NCBI RefSeq assembly: GCF_001718795.1
Contig: NZ_CP013435.1
Coordinates: forward strand, 682,001-746,000
Direction: 5' to 3'
Length of the DNA: 64,000 nt
From: Burkholderia latens
GTDB taxonomy: Bacteria > Pseudomonadota > Gammaproteobacteria > Burkholderiales > Burkholderiaceae
Shown here: one piece after another, positions 47,921 through 58,725 of the stretch
How positions within the stretch are numbered: the first letter of the stretch is position 1
Layout of the letters: every line of letters begins with the position of its first letter
Notes under the pieces: model-generated
Databases searched by the model: none
What the model was told of the DNA's origin: nothing
What the model saw: only the letters and a program-made list of their open reading frames with translations
Made by a program: the position numbers and the translations under genes

Positions 47921-48609
47921 TGGCGCGGCGCGTCCGGCCGCGGCGCGGCGGCGGGGGTGGCTGGGATGGCGGGAGCGGGTTCGGGCCGTCCGGGCGTGCG
48001 GCCGGCGCGCAGGTCGTCGGCGATGTCCCACAACGTGCGCGGGTCGAACATCAGCACGACGGCGGTCATCAGCGTGAGCGCGCCGAATGCGAACAGCGCG
48101 GCGTCGGGCACGACGCGCGCGAGGCTCACCATCTTCACGATCGTGACGACGATGCCGAGCATGAACACCTCGATCATCCCCCACGGGCGCACGAACTGGA
48201 TCGTGCGCAGCACCAGGTTCAGGCCCGGCGGCACGACGCCGCGCCGGATCGGCAGCAGCACGTACAGCAGCGCGGCCATCTCGACGAGCGGGAACAGCAC
48301 CGTCGAGCAGAACACCATCACGCCGACGATCGCCATGTCCTGATGCCAAAGCGCATCGATCGCGCCGATCAGCGTCGTCTGCACGCGCGTGCCGTTCAGG
48401 TCCATTTCGAGGATCGGGAACGTCTGCGCGATGATGAACGTGACGAGCGCGGCGACCGCGAGCGCGCTGATGCGCTCGATCTGCGTGGTGCTGTTGCGAT
48501 AGAGCAGCGCGTCGCAGCGCGGGCAGCGCGCGATTTCGCGGCCGCTCAGACGCGGTTTATGCAACAGTGCGTCGCATTCGTGGCAGGCAATCAGATCGTA
48601 TCGTTGCAT
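47917..48609 (-). CDS. pqiA: Paraquat-inducible protein A, first copy
   Basis: The first gene of the pqi operon encodes 230 residues. The start MQRYDLIACHECDALLHKP fits PqiA. Two Cys-x2-Cys pairs (CHEC and CPRC) precede four membrane segments, such as ISALAVAALVTFIIAQTFPI. The C-terminus is Pro/Ala-rich. On the minus strand upstream there is a TTGACA at 48699-48694 and a TAAGAT at 48673-48668, spaced 20 bp, a poor match to a normal promoter. Confidence 0.92.
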   Translation of the reverse strand: MQRYDLIACHECDALLHKPRLSGREIARCPRCDALLYRNSTTQIERISALAVAALVTFIIAQTFPILEMDLNGTRVQTTLIGAIDALWHQDMAIVGVMVFCSTVLFPLVEMAALLYVLLPIRRGVVPPGLNLVLRTIQFVRPWGMIEVFMLGIVVTIVKMVSLARVVPDAALFAFGALTLMTAVVLMFDPRTLWDIADDLRAGRTPGRPEPAPAIPATPAAAPRPDAPRQ

Positions 48610-48867
48610 GGAAAAGGCGGTGTTGCGACGGCAGGGAGCACGCGTCGACGGGGCCGGAACCCGCGCCAATCTTACCAAAACGGCCTTTTGGCGGTGTCAA
48701 CGTCCAAATGACCGGTGACCGGTCGGTAACATGGCGTCGACATGGCAGCCCGCTGACGCGTCAGTTCTCAGAGTCGGCGGCCGTCAAAAGGTTGCGGTAG
48801 CATGGCGCCCTTGACATGCGTCGGTCGAAGTTGCCGGCGCAGCCGTTCGCTCAACTGAGGATCCACG

Positions 48868-49428
48868 ATGGCATCGAATTCGCTGCCGGCCAGCCCGGTA
48901 CGTTACTCGCAGACGGCGATCGCATTGCACTGGCTGATCGCGCTGCTGATCGTCTGCGGCTTCGCGCTCGGCTGGGTGATGACCGACATCCCCGGTTTCA
49001 CGCCGACCAAGCTGAAGTACTTTTCGTGGCACAAGTGGATCGGCGTGACTGCGTTCGCGCTGGCGGTCGTGCGCGTGCTGTGGCGCGCAACCCATGCCGC
49101 GCCCGCGCTGCCCGGCAGTACCCCGGCATGGCAGCGCGCGGCATCGCACGGCGTGCACATCCTGCTCTACGCGTTGATGCTCGCGATTCCGCTGACCGGC
49201 TATCTGTACAGCTCGGCGTCGAACATCCCGGTCGTCTACCTCGGCATCGTGCCGCTGCCGCGCCTGATCGACCCGGATCCGGCGCTGAAGGAAACGTTCA
49301 AGACGCTGCACGTGACTTTGAATTACATTCTGCTTGCGCTCGTTTCACTGCACGTGCTCGCTGCGCTCAAGCACCAGGTGCTGGACCGCGACGGGCTGCT
49401 GTCGCGCATGCTTCCCTTTGCCAAATGA
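48868..49428 (+). CDS. Cytochrome b561
   Basis: This dihaem inner-membrane cytochrome of the bacterial b561 type has 186 residues and four transmembrane helices. Candidate haem ligands are the histidines in IALHWLIAL (about 21), FSWHKWIG (about 55), HGVHILLYA and TLHVTLNY...LHVLAALKH. An AGGA lies eight bases before the ATG. It heads a unit with two YceI genes; the b561-YceI pairing is known from E. coli and suggests quinone- or superoxide-linked redox work in the envelope. Confidence 0.92.
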   Translation: MASNSLPASPVRYSQTAIALHWLIALLIVCGFALGWVMTDIPGFTPTKLKYFSWHKWIGVTAFALAVVRVLWRATHAAPALPGSTPAWQRAASHGVHILLYALMLAIPLTGYLYSSASNIPVVYLGIVPLPRLIDPDPALKETFKTLHVTLNYILLALVSLHVLAALKHQVLDRDGLLSRMLPFAK

Positions 49429-49436
49429 AGGATCCC

Positions 49437-49997
49437 ATGAAAGTGTCTTTCTCCCGCTCCATGCTGACCGCGTTCGCCGCGGTGTCACTCGCCGCATCGG
49501 CCGCGGCGCACGCCGACGTCGATCTCTCGAAGAGCAAGGTGTCCGCCGTGTCGAAGCAGATGAACGTGCCGACCGAAGGCGCATTCAAGAAGTTCTCCGC
49601 GCAGGTGAAGTTCGATCCGGCGAAGGCCGCGCAAGGCAGCGCGCAAATGACGATCGACGTCGCGAGCTTCGACCTCGGCGACAAGATGTACAACGACCAG
49701 GTCGCGGGCAAGGACTGGTTCGACGCGAAGGCGTACCCGCAGGCAACCTTCACGTCGTCGGCGATCGCGCCGGCCGGCGGCAACAAGTACAACGTGACCG
49801 GCAAGCTGACGATCAAGGGCAAGTCCGAGACCGTCACGGTGCCCGTCACCGTCACGCAAAGCGGCGCGACGCAGACCTTCGACGGCGTGCTGCCGATCAA
49901 GCGTTCGGCGTTCAACGTCGGCACCGGCGAATGGAAGGACACGTCGATCGTCGCCGACGAAGTGCAGATCAAGTTCCATCTCGTCGCGACGAAGTAA
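49437..49997 (+). CDS. yceI: YceI-family periplasmic protein, first copy
   Basis: This is a lipocalin-like isoprenoid-binding protein of 186 residues. The signal peptide ends near AAHA/DVDL. The barrel blocks are [32 protein letters not shown] and [17 protein letters not shown]. The ATG at 49437 has GAAGGA just upstream; an in-frame ATG at 49425 overlapping the b561 stop is an alternative. The two YceI copies differ clearly and are not recent duplicates. Confidence 0.92.
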   Translation: MKVSFSRSMLTAFAAVSLAASAAAHADVDLSKSKVSAVSKQMNVPTEGAFKKFSAQVKFDPAKAAQGSAQMTIDVASFDLGDKMYNDQVAGKDWFDAKAYPQATFTSSAIAPAGGNKYNVTGKLTIKGKSETVTVPVTVTQSGATQTFDGVLPIKRSAFNVGTGEWKDTSIVADEVQIKFHLVATK

Positions 49998-50061
49998 GCG
50001 GCGGGGTGTCGCATCACCCGAATGCCGCGCGAGGGCGCGGCGCTGTTCCAAGGAGAAAGAG

Positions 50062-50643
50062 TTGAAAAAGCATCTGATCATCGCCGCGGGCGCGCTGGCC
50101 GCTTCGCTGTCGTTCTCGGCTTTCGCCGACAGCGCGACGTACCAGTTCGATCCGAGCCACACGTACCCGAGCTTCGAGGCCGATCACTTCGGCGGCCTGT
50201 CGGTCTGGCGCGGCAAGTTCGACAAGTCGAGCGGCACCGTGACGCTCGACCGCGCGGCGAAGACGGGTACGGTCGACGTGACGACCGACATCGCGTCGAT
50301 CCACACGGGCAGCGCGAAGCTCGACGAGCATCTGCAGACGCCGGATTTCTTCGATGCGGCGAAGTTCCCGCAGGCGAACTACAAGGGCACGATCAAGTTC
50401 GAAGGCGACAAGCCGGTGGCGGTCGTCGGCAACCTGACGCTGCATGGCGTCACGAAGCCGCTGACGCTGAAGATCGATTCGCTCAAGTGCATGCCGCATC
50501 CGATGCTCAAGCGTGAAGTGTGCGGCGTCGACGCGGTCGGCGAATTCAGCCGTGACGATTTCGGCCTCGACTACGGCAAGCAGTACGGCTTCAAGATGAA
50601 GACGAAGCTGCTGATCACGGCCGAAGCCGTCAAGCAGCAGTAA
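50062..50643 (+). CDS. yceI: YceI-family periplasmic protein, second copy
   Basis: The second YceI protein has 193 residues, with the signal peptide [22 protein letters not shown]. Family blocks are [39 protein letters not shown] and [14 protein letters not shown]. Translation appears to start at a TTG (50062), supported by AAGGAG at 50050-50055. The mature N-terminal [11 protein letters not shown] form is closer to E. coli YceI than the first copy. A terminator follows. Confidence 0.93.
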   Translation: MKKHLIIAAGALAASLSFSAFADSATYQFDPSHTYPSFEADHFGGLSVWRGKFDKSSGTVTLDRAAKTGTVDVTTDIASIHTGSAKLDEHLQTPDFFDAAKFPQANYKGTIKFEGDKPVAVVGNLTLHGVTKPLTLKIDSLKCMPHPMLKREVCGVDAVGEFSRDDFGLDYGKQYGFKMKTKLLITAEAVKQQ

Positions 50644-50671
50644 CGCGCGCGGCCTGGCCGTCGCATACGCA

Positions 50672-50714
50672 CCGCCGCGCTCCCTTTCCGGGGGGGGCGC
50701 GGCGGCTTTTTTTT
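50672..50714 (+). terminator. Terminator of the b561-YceI unit
   Basis: CCGCCGCGC and GCGCGGCGG pair with an inner TCCC/GGGG extension, followed by a run of eight T residues. It separates the YceI gene from the MFS gene. Confidence 0.88.
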
Positions 50715-50795
50715 GCGCGCCTATAATCGTCGGCACAGCTCGCGGCGCGACAACGGACGCGTCTGACAGAACGTACAACGACAAGGAGATCGCCG

Positions 50796-52073
50796 ATGCA
50801 TGCCGTCACGCAGTCCAGCTCCGTAGCATCGTCGCCGCGCGTATGGCGCGCGGTGGTCGCCGCGTCGATCGGCAACGCGCTCGAGTGGTTCGACCTCGTC
50901 GCCTACGGCTTCTTCGCGGTGACGATCTCGAAGCTGTTCTTCCCCGCCGGCGACGACACCGTGTCGCTTCTGCTCACGCTCGGCACCTTCGGCGTGTCGT
51001 TCTTCATGCGCCCGCTCGGCGCGATCGTGCTCGGCGCGTACGCGGACCGCGCGGGCCGCAAGGCCGCGCTCACGCTATCGATCCTGCTGATGATGGCCGG
51101 CACGCTGGTGATCGCGGTGCTGCCGACCTACCAGACGATCGGCGTTGCGGCGCCGCTGATTCTCGTCGCCGCACGGCTGATGCAGGGCTTCTCGGCCGGC
51201 GGCGAATTCGGTAGCGCGACCGCGTTCCTGGCCGAGCACGTACCCGGCCGGCGCGGTTTCTTCGCGAGCTGGCAGGTCGCGAGCCAGGGTCTCACGACGC
51301 TGCTCGCGGCCGGTTTCGGCACCGTGCTGAACGCGCAGCTCACGGCCGACCAGATGGCCGCATGGGGCTGGCGTGTGCCGTTCTTCTTCGGGCTGCTGCT
51401 CGGGCCGGTCGCGTACTACATCCGGGCGAAGGTCGACGAGACGCCCGAATTCCTCGCTGCCGAAAGCACCGCGAGCCCGCTGCGCGATACGTTCGCGTCG
51501 CACAAGGCGCGACTCGTTGCTGCGATGGGAGTGGTCGTACTTGGCACGGTCGCGACGTATCTCGTGCTGTTCATGCCGACGTACGGCGTGAAGCAACTCG
51601 GCCTCGCGCCTTCGGCCGCGTTCGCGGCGATCCTCGTCGTCGGCGTGATTCAGATGGCGTTCGCGCCGCTCGTCGGCCACTGGTCCGATCGCTACGGCCG
51701 TGTGCGCGTGATGGTCGCGCCGGCGCTGGGCATTCTCGTGCTGATCTATCCGGCATTCGCGTACCTCGTCGCGCATCCGGGCTTCGGCACACTGATCGCG
51801 CTGCAGGTGCTGCTCGCATTCCTGATGACGGGCTACTTCGCGGCGCTGCCGGGCCTGCTTTCCGAGGTATTTCCGGTGCAGACGCGCACGACGGGGATGT
51901 CGCTCGCGTACAACGTCGCGGTGACGATCTTCGGCGGCTTCGGGCCGTTCATCATCGCGTGGCTGATCAAGGCGACCGGGATGAAGACGGCACCGAGCTT
52001 CTACCTGATGTTCGCGGCGGTGCTGAGCCTTGGGGCGCTGGTTGTGCTGCGGCGGCGGTTCGGTTTTCGGTAA
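50796..52073 (+). CDS. MFS transporter, metabolite:H+ symporter family
   Basis: This inner-membrane symporter of the MHS family has 425 residues and about twelve transmembrane helices. The diagnostic start is SIGNALEWFDLVAYGFFAVT, and the loop 2-3 motif is GAYADRAGRKAAL. The conserved RLMQGFSAGGEFGSA and a second GHWSDRYGRVRV in the other half are intact. Relatives carry citrate, shikimate, proline/betaine or other organic acids; the substrate cannot be told. The ATG has AAGGAG seven bases upstream. Confidence 0.92.
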   Translation: MHAVTQSSSVASSPRVWRAVVAASIGNALEWFDLVAYGFFAVTISKLFFPAGDDTVSLLLTLGTFGVSFFMRPLGAIVLGAYADRAGRKAALTLSILLMMAGTLVIAVLPTYQTIGVAAPLILVAARLMQGFSAGGEFGSATAFLAEHVPGRRGFFASWQVASQGLTTLLAAGFGTVLNAQLTADQMAAWGWRVPFFFGLLLGPVAYYIRAKVDETPEFLAAESTASPLRDTFASHKARLVAAMGVVVLGTVATYLVLFMPTYGVKQLGLAPSAAFAAILVVGVIQMAFAPLVGHWSDRYGRVRVMVAPALGILVLIYPAFAYLVAHPGFGTLIALQVLLAFLMTGYFAALPGLLSEVFPVQTRTTGMSLAYNVAVTIFGGFGPFIIAWLIKATGMKTAPSFYLMFAAVLSLGALVVLRRRFGFR

Positions 52074-52388
52074 TCGAGTAACGGGGTGCAGGAAGCGCGG
52101 TTAACCGGCGTCGCGGGACGCCCGCCGGTGCCGCAGGCTCCAAGCGAGCGGTTGCTGCAAGCACGACGACGACCGCAGTGAAAAGCAGCGCGGCTACGCT
52201 CCACTGCGCGACGGTGTCGCAGTCGAAACCGGCCCGTTCGCAAATCGCGTGCGAGATCGACTTCCCGGTACGACGGCAGCATGTCGTCGACATCCGCATC
52301 GCAACGCGGCGCCAAGCGCGAGGCCGGCCCGACACCGTAGCCAGCACCCGGACGGCGCGCCGCGAGACGGGGGCGGCGCGCCCGCATG
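52074..52388. other. Intergenic region between the MFS gene and the secF terminator
   Basis: These 315 bp hold no gene I can support. A minus-strand frame here encodes one hydrophobic stretch but overlaps the end of the MFS gene and has no ribosome binding site. No T-tract terminator for the MFS gene is visible. Confidence 0.4.
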
Positions 52389-52417
52389 AAAAAGGCCGGT
52401 CCAACAGGACCGGCCTT
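52389..52417 (-). terminator. secD-secF operon terminator
   Basis: On the minus strand AAGGCCGGTCC and GGACCGGCCTT pair around TGTT and run into five T residues, 28 bp after the secF stop. Confidence 0.9.
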
Positions 52418-52444
52418 CGTCAATCAGCCAAAACGCCGCGCCGC

Positions 52445-53395
52445 TCAAACCTGCGCGCCGGCGTTCGGATCGTCCGGATCGTGCGCGGTCTTCTTTTCCT
52501 TGATCAGGTCTTCGCGTTTGATGCCGAGCCACATCGCGAGCGAACCCGCGACGAACACCGACGAGTAGATGCCGAACATGATGCCGACCGTCAGCGCGAG
52601 CGCGAAGTAGTGCAACGTCGGGCCGCCGAAGAAGAACATCGACAGCACCATCATTTCCGTCGACGTGTGCGTGATGATCGTGCGCGACATCGTGGTCGTG
52701 ATCGCGTGGTTGATCACTTCCTGCACGTTCATCTTCCGTTCGCGGCGGAACGTTTCGCGGATCCGGTCGAAGATGACGACCGACTCGTTGACCGAGTAGC
52801 CGAGCACCGCGAGGATTGCCGCGAGCACCGCCAGCGAGAACTCCCACTGGAAGAACGCGAAGAAGCCGAGAATGATCACGACGTCGTGCAGGTTGGCGAT
52901 GATGCCGGCCACCGCGTACTTCCATTCGAAGCGGAACGACAGATAGATCACGATACCGATCACGACGCACGCCAGCGCGAGCAGGCCGTCGGTCGCGAGC
53001 TCGCGGCCGACTTGCGGGCCGACGAACTCGACGCGCTGCAGCGTCACGTCCGGGCTTTGCGCCTTCAGCGCGTTCATCACCTGGTCGCTTTGCTGCGCGG
53101 ACGTGAGGCCCTGCTTCAACTGCAGGCGGATCAGCACGTTGCGCGACGTGCCGAAGTTCTGCACCTGCGCGTCGGCGTAGCCGAGCTTGCCGAGCGTCGC
53201 GCGCACGGGTTCGAGCTGCGCGGCCTGCTGATACTGGACCTCGATCACCGTGCCGCCGGTGAACTCGACGGACAGGTGCAGCCCGCGGTGGAACAGAAAG
53301 AATACGGCGGCGAGGAACGTGACCAGCGAGATCACGTTGAACACCAGCGCGTGCCGCATGAACGGAATGTCTTTACGGATGCGGAAAAATTCCAT
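52445..53395 (-). CDS. secF: Protein translocase subunit SecF
   Basis: This is the membrane partner of SecD, using the proton gradient to complete protein export. It has 316 residues. An N-terminal transmembrane helix and a small periplasmic domain (SVEFTGGTVIEVQYQ, then VEFVGPQVGREL) are followed by five helices. The RND-type block SVNESVVIFDRIRETFR lies in the C-terminal half. It is the last gene of the queA-tgt-yajC-secD-secF run, 18 bp after secD. Confidence 0.96.
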   Translation of the reverse strand: MEFFRIRKDIPFMRHALVFNVISLVTFLAAVFFLFHRGLHLSVEFTGGTVIEVQYQQAAQLEPVRATLGKLGYADAQVQNFGTSRNVLIRLQLKQGLTSAQQSDQVMNALKAQSPDVTLQRVEFVGPQVGRELATDGLLALACVVIGIVIYLSFRFEWKYAVAGIIANLHDVVIILGFFAFFQWEFSLAVLAAILAVLGYSVNESVVIFDRIRETFRRERKMNVQEVINHAITTTMSRTIITHTSTEMMVLSMFFFGGPTLHYFALALTVGIMFGIYSSVFVAGSLAMWLGIKREDLIKEKKTAHDPDDPNAGAQV

Positions 53396-53413
53396 GGCTT
53401 CGTCTCCGGGGCC

Positions 53414-55444
53414 TTATTGGGTCGAGCCCGGTTTCTTCGGCGACACGCGTTGCTGCGCGCGGTTGCGCAGTTGCGGCTTGCCCGCGCGCGGCGCGTTGCT
53501 CTTCGCCGGGGCCGCGAGCTTCGCGGCGCGCGCGGTGTCGGTCGATTCGTCTGCCGCGTCGAACGCCGCACCGGCGGCGCCGGCCGTCGCGCCTTCCGGC
53601 TTCCACACCTGGCCGATCGCGAGCGACTTCAGCTTCTTGCGGCCGCCGTACCAGAGGTTGACGATCCCGCGCGAGAAGAACACCGCGGAGAACATCGACG
53701 TCAGGATGCCGAGGCAGTGCACGATCGCGAATGCGCGAACCGGGCCCGAGCCGAACGCGAGCAGGGCGAGACCCGCGATCAGCGTCGTGACGTTCGAGTC
53801 GAGAATCGTCGCCCATGCGTGCGCGTAGCCGGCCTGGATCGCGAGCTGCGGCGGCTGGCCCGCGCGCAATTCTTCACGCACGCGCTCGTTGATCAGCACG
53901 TTGGAGTCGATCGCCATGCCGAGTGCGAGCGCGATTGCTGCGATGCCGGGCAGCGTCAGCGTCGCCTGCATCAGCGACAGCACCGCGACGAGCAGCAGCA
54001 GGTTCACCGACAGCCCGATCACCGAGATCACGCCGAACAGCATGTAGTACGCGATCATGAACACGGCGATCGCGCAGAAACCCCAGATCACCGAATGCAC
54101 GCCCATCTTGATGTTGTCCGCGCCGAGGCTCGGGCCGATCGTGCGCTCCTCGATGATGTCCATCGGCGCCGCGAGCGAGCCGGCGCGCAGCAGCAGTGCG
54201 AGATCGGCCGCGGCCTGCGGCGTCGGCTGGCCCGTGATCTGGAAGCGGTCGCCGAGTTCGGACTGGATCGTCGCGACCGTCAGCACTTCGCCCTTGCCCT
54301 TCTCGAACAGCACCATCGCCATCGGCTTGCCGATGTTGTCGCGCGACACGGTGCGGACCGAGCGGCCGCCCGCCGAGTCGAGCCGGATGTTGACCGACGG
54401 ACGCTGGTGTTCGTCGAAGCCGGCGGATGCATCGATGATGCGATCGCCGGTGAAGATCACGTCCTTCTTCAGCAGCACGGGGACCTGGTTGCCCTGTGTG
54501 AACAGTTCCTCGCCTGGCGGCACGGGGTCGTTCGGGTTCGGGTGCGTGTTGATCGGATCGGCGAGGCGCGCCTCGAGCGTCGCGGTGCGGCCAATGATGT
54601 CTTTCGCCTTCGCGGTGTCCTGCACGCCCGGCAGTTCGACGACGATGCGGTCGCTGCCTTGCTGCTGCAGGATCGGCTCGGACACGCCGAGCTCGTTTAC
54701 GCGGTTGTGCAGGGTTGTCAGGTTCTGCTTGAGCGCTGCGTCCTCGACGGCCTTCTGCACGGCCGGCGTGAACGTGCCGACGACCTGCGTGCCGCCGCCG
54801 CCGGGCTGGGTCGCCCATTGCAGTTCGGTGATCGACGCTGCGAGCACCTTGCGGGCGTCTTCGGCCGTCTGCGCATCGCTGAAGTTGACGACCACGGACT
54901 GGTCGACGCGGCTCACGCCGCCGTCGCGGATGTTCTTGTCGCGCAGCAGCGAGCGCGCGTCGGACGCGTCGGAGTCGAGCTTCTTCGTGAGCGCGCCCGT
55001 CATGTCGACCTGGAGCAGGAAGTGCACACCGCCGCGCAGGTCGAGGCCGAGATACATCGGCAGTGCGTGCAGCGCGGTCAGCCAGCGCGGCGACGCGCTC
55101 TGCAGGTTCAGTGCGACAACATACTGCGGATCGTTCGGGTCGGTGTTCAGCGACTTCTGCAGCAGGTCCTTGACGCGCAGCTGCGTATCGGTGTCCTTCA
55201 GGCGCACGCGGATGTTCGCGTTGGTCGCCGTGTTCTCGAACGTGACGTCGTCCGGCTTGATCTGCGCGGACGCGAGCGCGGATTCGACCTGGGTCAGCGT
55301 GGTCGAATCGAGCTTGACCGTGGCCTTGCCGCTCGACACCTGCACCGCCGGCGCTTCGCCGAAGAAGTTGGGCAATGTGTACAGAAGGCCGATGGCGAGC
55401 GCCACGACCATCACGACATATTTCCAGATTGGATAACGATTCAT
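53414..55444 (-). CDS. secD: Protein translocase subunit SecD
   Basis: SecD promotes release of exported proteins in the periplasm. The 676-residue protein has the N-terminal helix (YPIWKYVVMVVALAIGLLYT), the P1 head domain starting at GLDLRGGVHFLLQVD, and the C-terminal membrane domain with GMAIDSNVLINERVREEL, the conserved proton-pathway Asp/Arg block. A charged, Ala/Pro-rich tail of about 60 residues extends the C-terminus beyond the usual end. Confidence 0.96.
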   Translation of the reverse strand: MNRYPIWKYVVMVVALAIGLLYTLPNFFGEAPAVQVSSGKATVKLDSTTLTQVESALASAQIKPDDVTFENTATNANIRVRLKDTDTQLRVKDLLQKSLNTDPNDPQYVVALNLQSASPRWLTALHALPMYLGLDLRGGVHFLLQVDMTGALTKKLDSDASDARSLLRDKNIRDGGVSRVDQSVVVNFSDAQTAEDARKVLAASITELQWATQPGGGGTQVVGTFTPAVQKAVEDAALKQNLTTLHNRVNELGVSEPILQQQGSDRIVVELPGVQDTAKAKDIIGRTATLEARLADPINTHPNPNDPVPPGEELFTQGNQVPVLLKKDVIFTGDRIIDASAGFDEHQRPSVNIRLDSAGGRSVRTVSRDNIGKPMAMVLFEKGKGEVLTVATIQSELGDRFQITGQPTPQAAADLALLLRAGSLAAPMDIIEERTIGPSLGADNIKMGVHSVIWGFCAIAVFMIAYYMLFGVISVIGLSVNLLLLVAVLSLMQATLTLPGIAAIALALGMAIDSNVLINERVREELRAGQPPQLAIQAGYAHAWATILDSNVTTLIAGLALLAFGSGPVRAFAIVHCLGILTSMFSAVFFSRGIVNLWYGGRKKLKSLAIGQVWKPEGATAGAAGAAFDAADESTDTARAAKLAAPAKSNAPRAGKPQLRNRAQQRVSPKKPGSTQ

Positions 55445-55550
55445 GAGGGGGCCGAACGGGTGGTTGGCGTGAAAGCGTCGCGTCCGGCGCCGCGACGGCC
55501 CGCTCTCTCAGGCGGGCACGGCGCGGGGAGCCGGACGCTCGGTGAAAGCC

Positions 55551-55874
55551 TTACAGCGACTTGATCGTGCCCTTCGGCAGAATGGTCGTGACGGCAGCCT
55601 TCTGCACGGTGATTTCGGTGCCTTCGGCGATCTCGACGCCGATGTAGCCTTCGCTGACCTTCGTCACCTTGCCGACGAGGCCGCCGCTCGTGACGACTTC
55701 GTCGCCCTTCGCCATGGCCGCGAGCATGTTGCGGTGTTCCTTCTGGCGCTTCATCTGCGGACGGATCATGATGAAGTACAGCACCGCGAACATCAGGATG
55801 AGCGGCAGGAAGCTCATCAGGCTCGATTCGGCGCCACCGGCACCTTGCGCGAAGGCATTGGAAATGAACGGCAC
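55551..55874 (-). CDS. yajC: Preprotein translocase subunit YajC
   Basis: This small SecDF accessory protein has 107 residues. One transmembrane segment lies at about 20-38 (LMSFLPLILMFAVLYFIMI) and is followed by the conserved RPQMKRQKEHRNMLAAMAKG. It begins with GTG at 55874-55872, with GGAGAG six bases upstream. A TAGAAT on the minus strand at 55921-55916 is a possible -10 box of its own, in addition to read-through from tgt. Confidence 0.94.
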   Translation of the reverse strand: MPFISNAFAQGAGGAESSLMSFLPLILMFAVLYFIMIRPQMKRQKEHRNMLAAMAKGDEVVTSGGLVGKVTKVSEGYIGVEIAEGTEITVQKAAVTTILPKGTIKSL

Positions 55875-56105
55875 GTTGGTCTCTCCGTAGGGGAAGATCG
55901 AAAAATAAGCCGGTTATTCTACCACCGGCCCCATGCGCAAACCGCGCAGCAAATGCGCTTTCGGATCAAGCTGTTAAAGCGCGAACCGGCACGGTCGCAA
56001 CGCATCTGGAAAGGCAATTGTAATGTTCGGCGGTCCCGACCGGTATCGGGGCGGCCGAATTTAGTACTCGTCTTATGTGACGGGCGGAGGCGTGGCAGCT
56101 GCCCG

Positions 56106-58688
<2,583 letters not shown>

Positions 58689-58725
58689 CTATTGTACTTG
58701 CCTTGCGAAGCACCCAGACGATCCA

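Noticed and set aside
51967..52404. A 145-codon minus-strand frame with one hydrophobic stretch after the MFS gene
   Set aside because: It overlaps the 3' end of the MFS gene, has no ribosome binding site, and the hydrophobic run is short and isolated.
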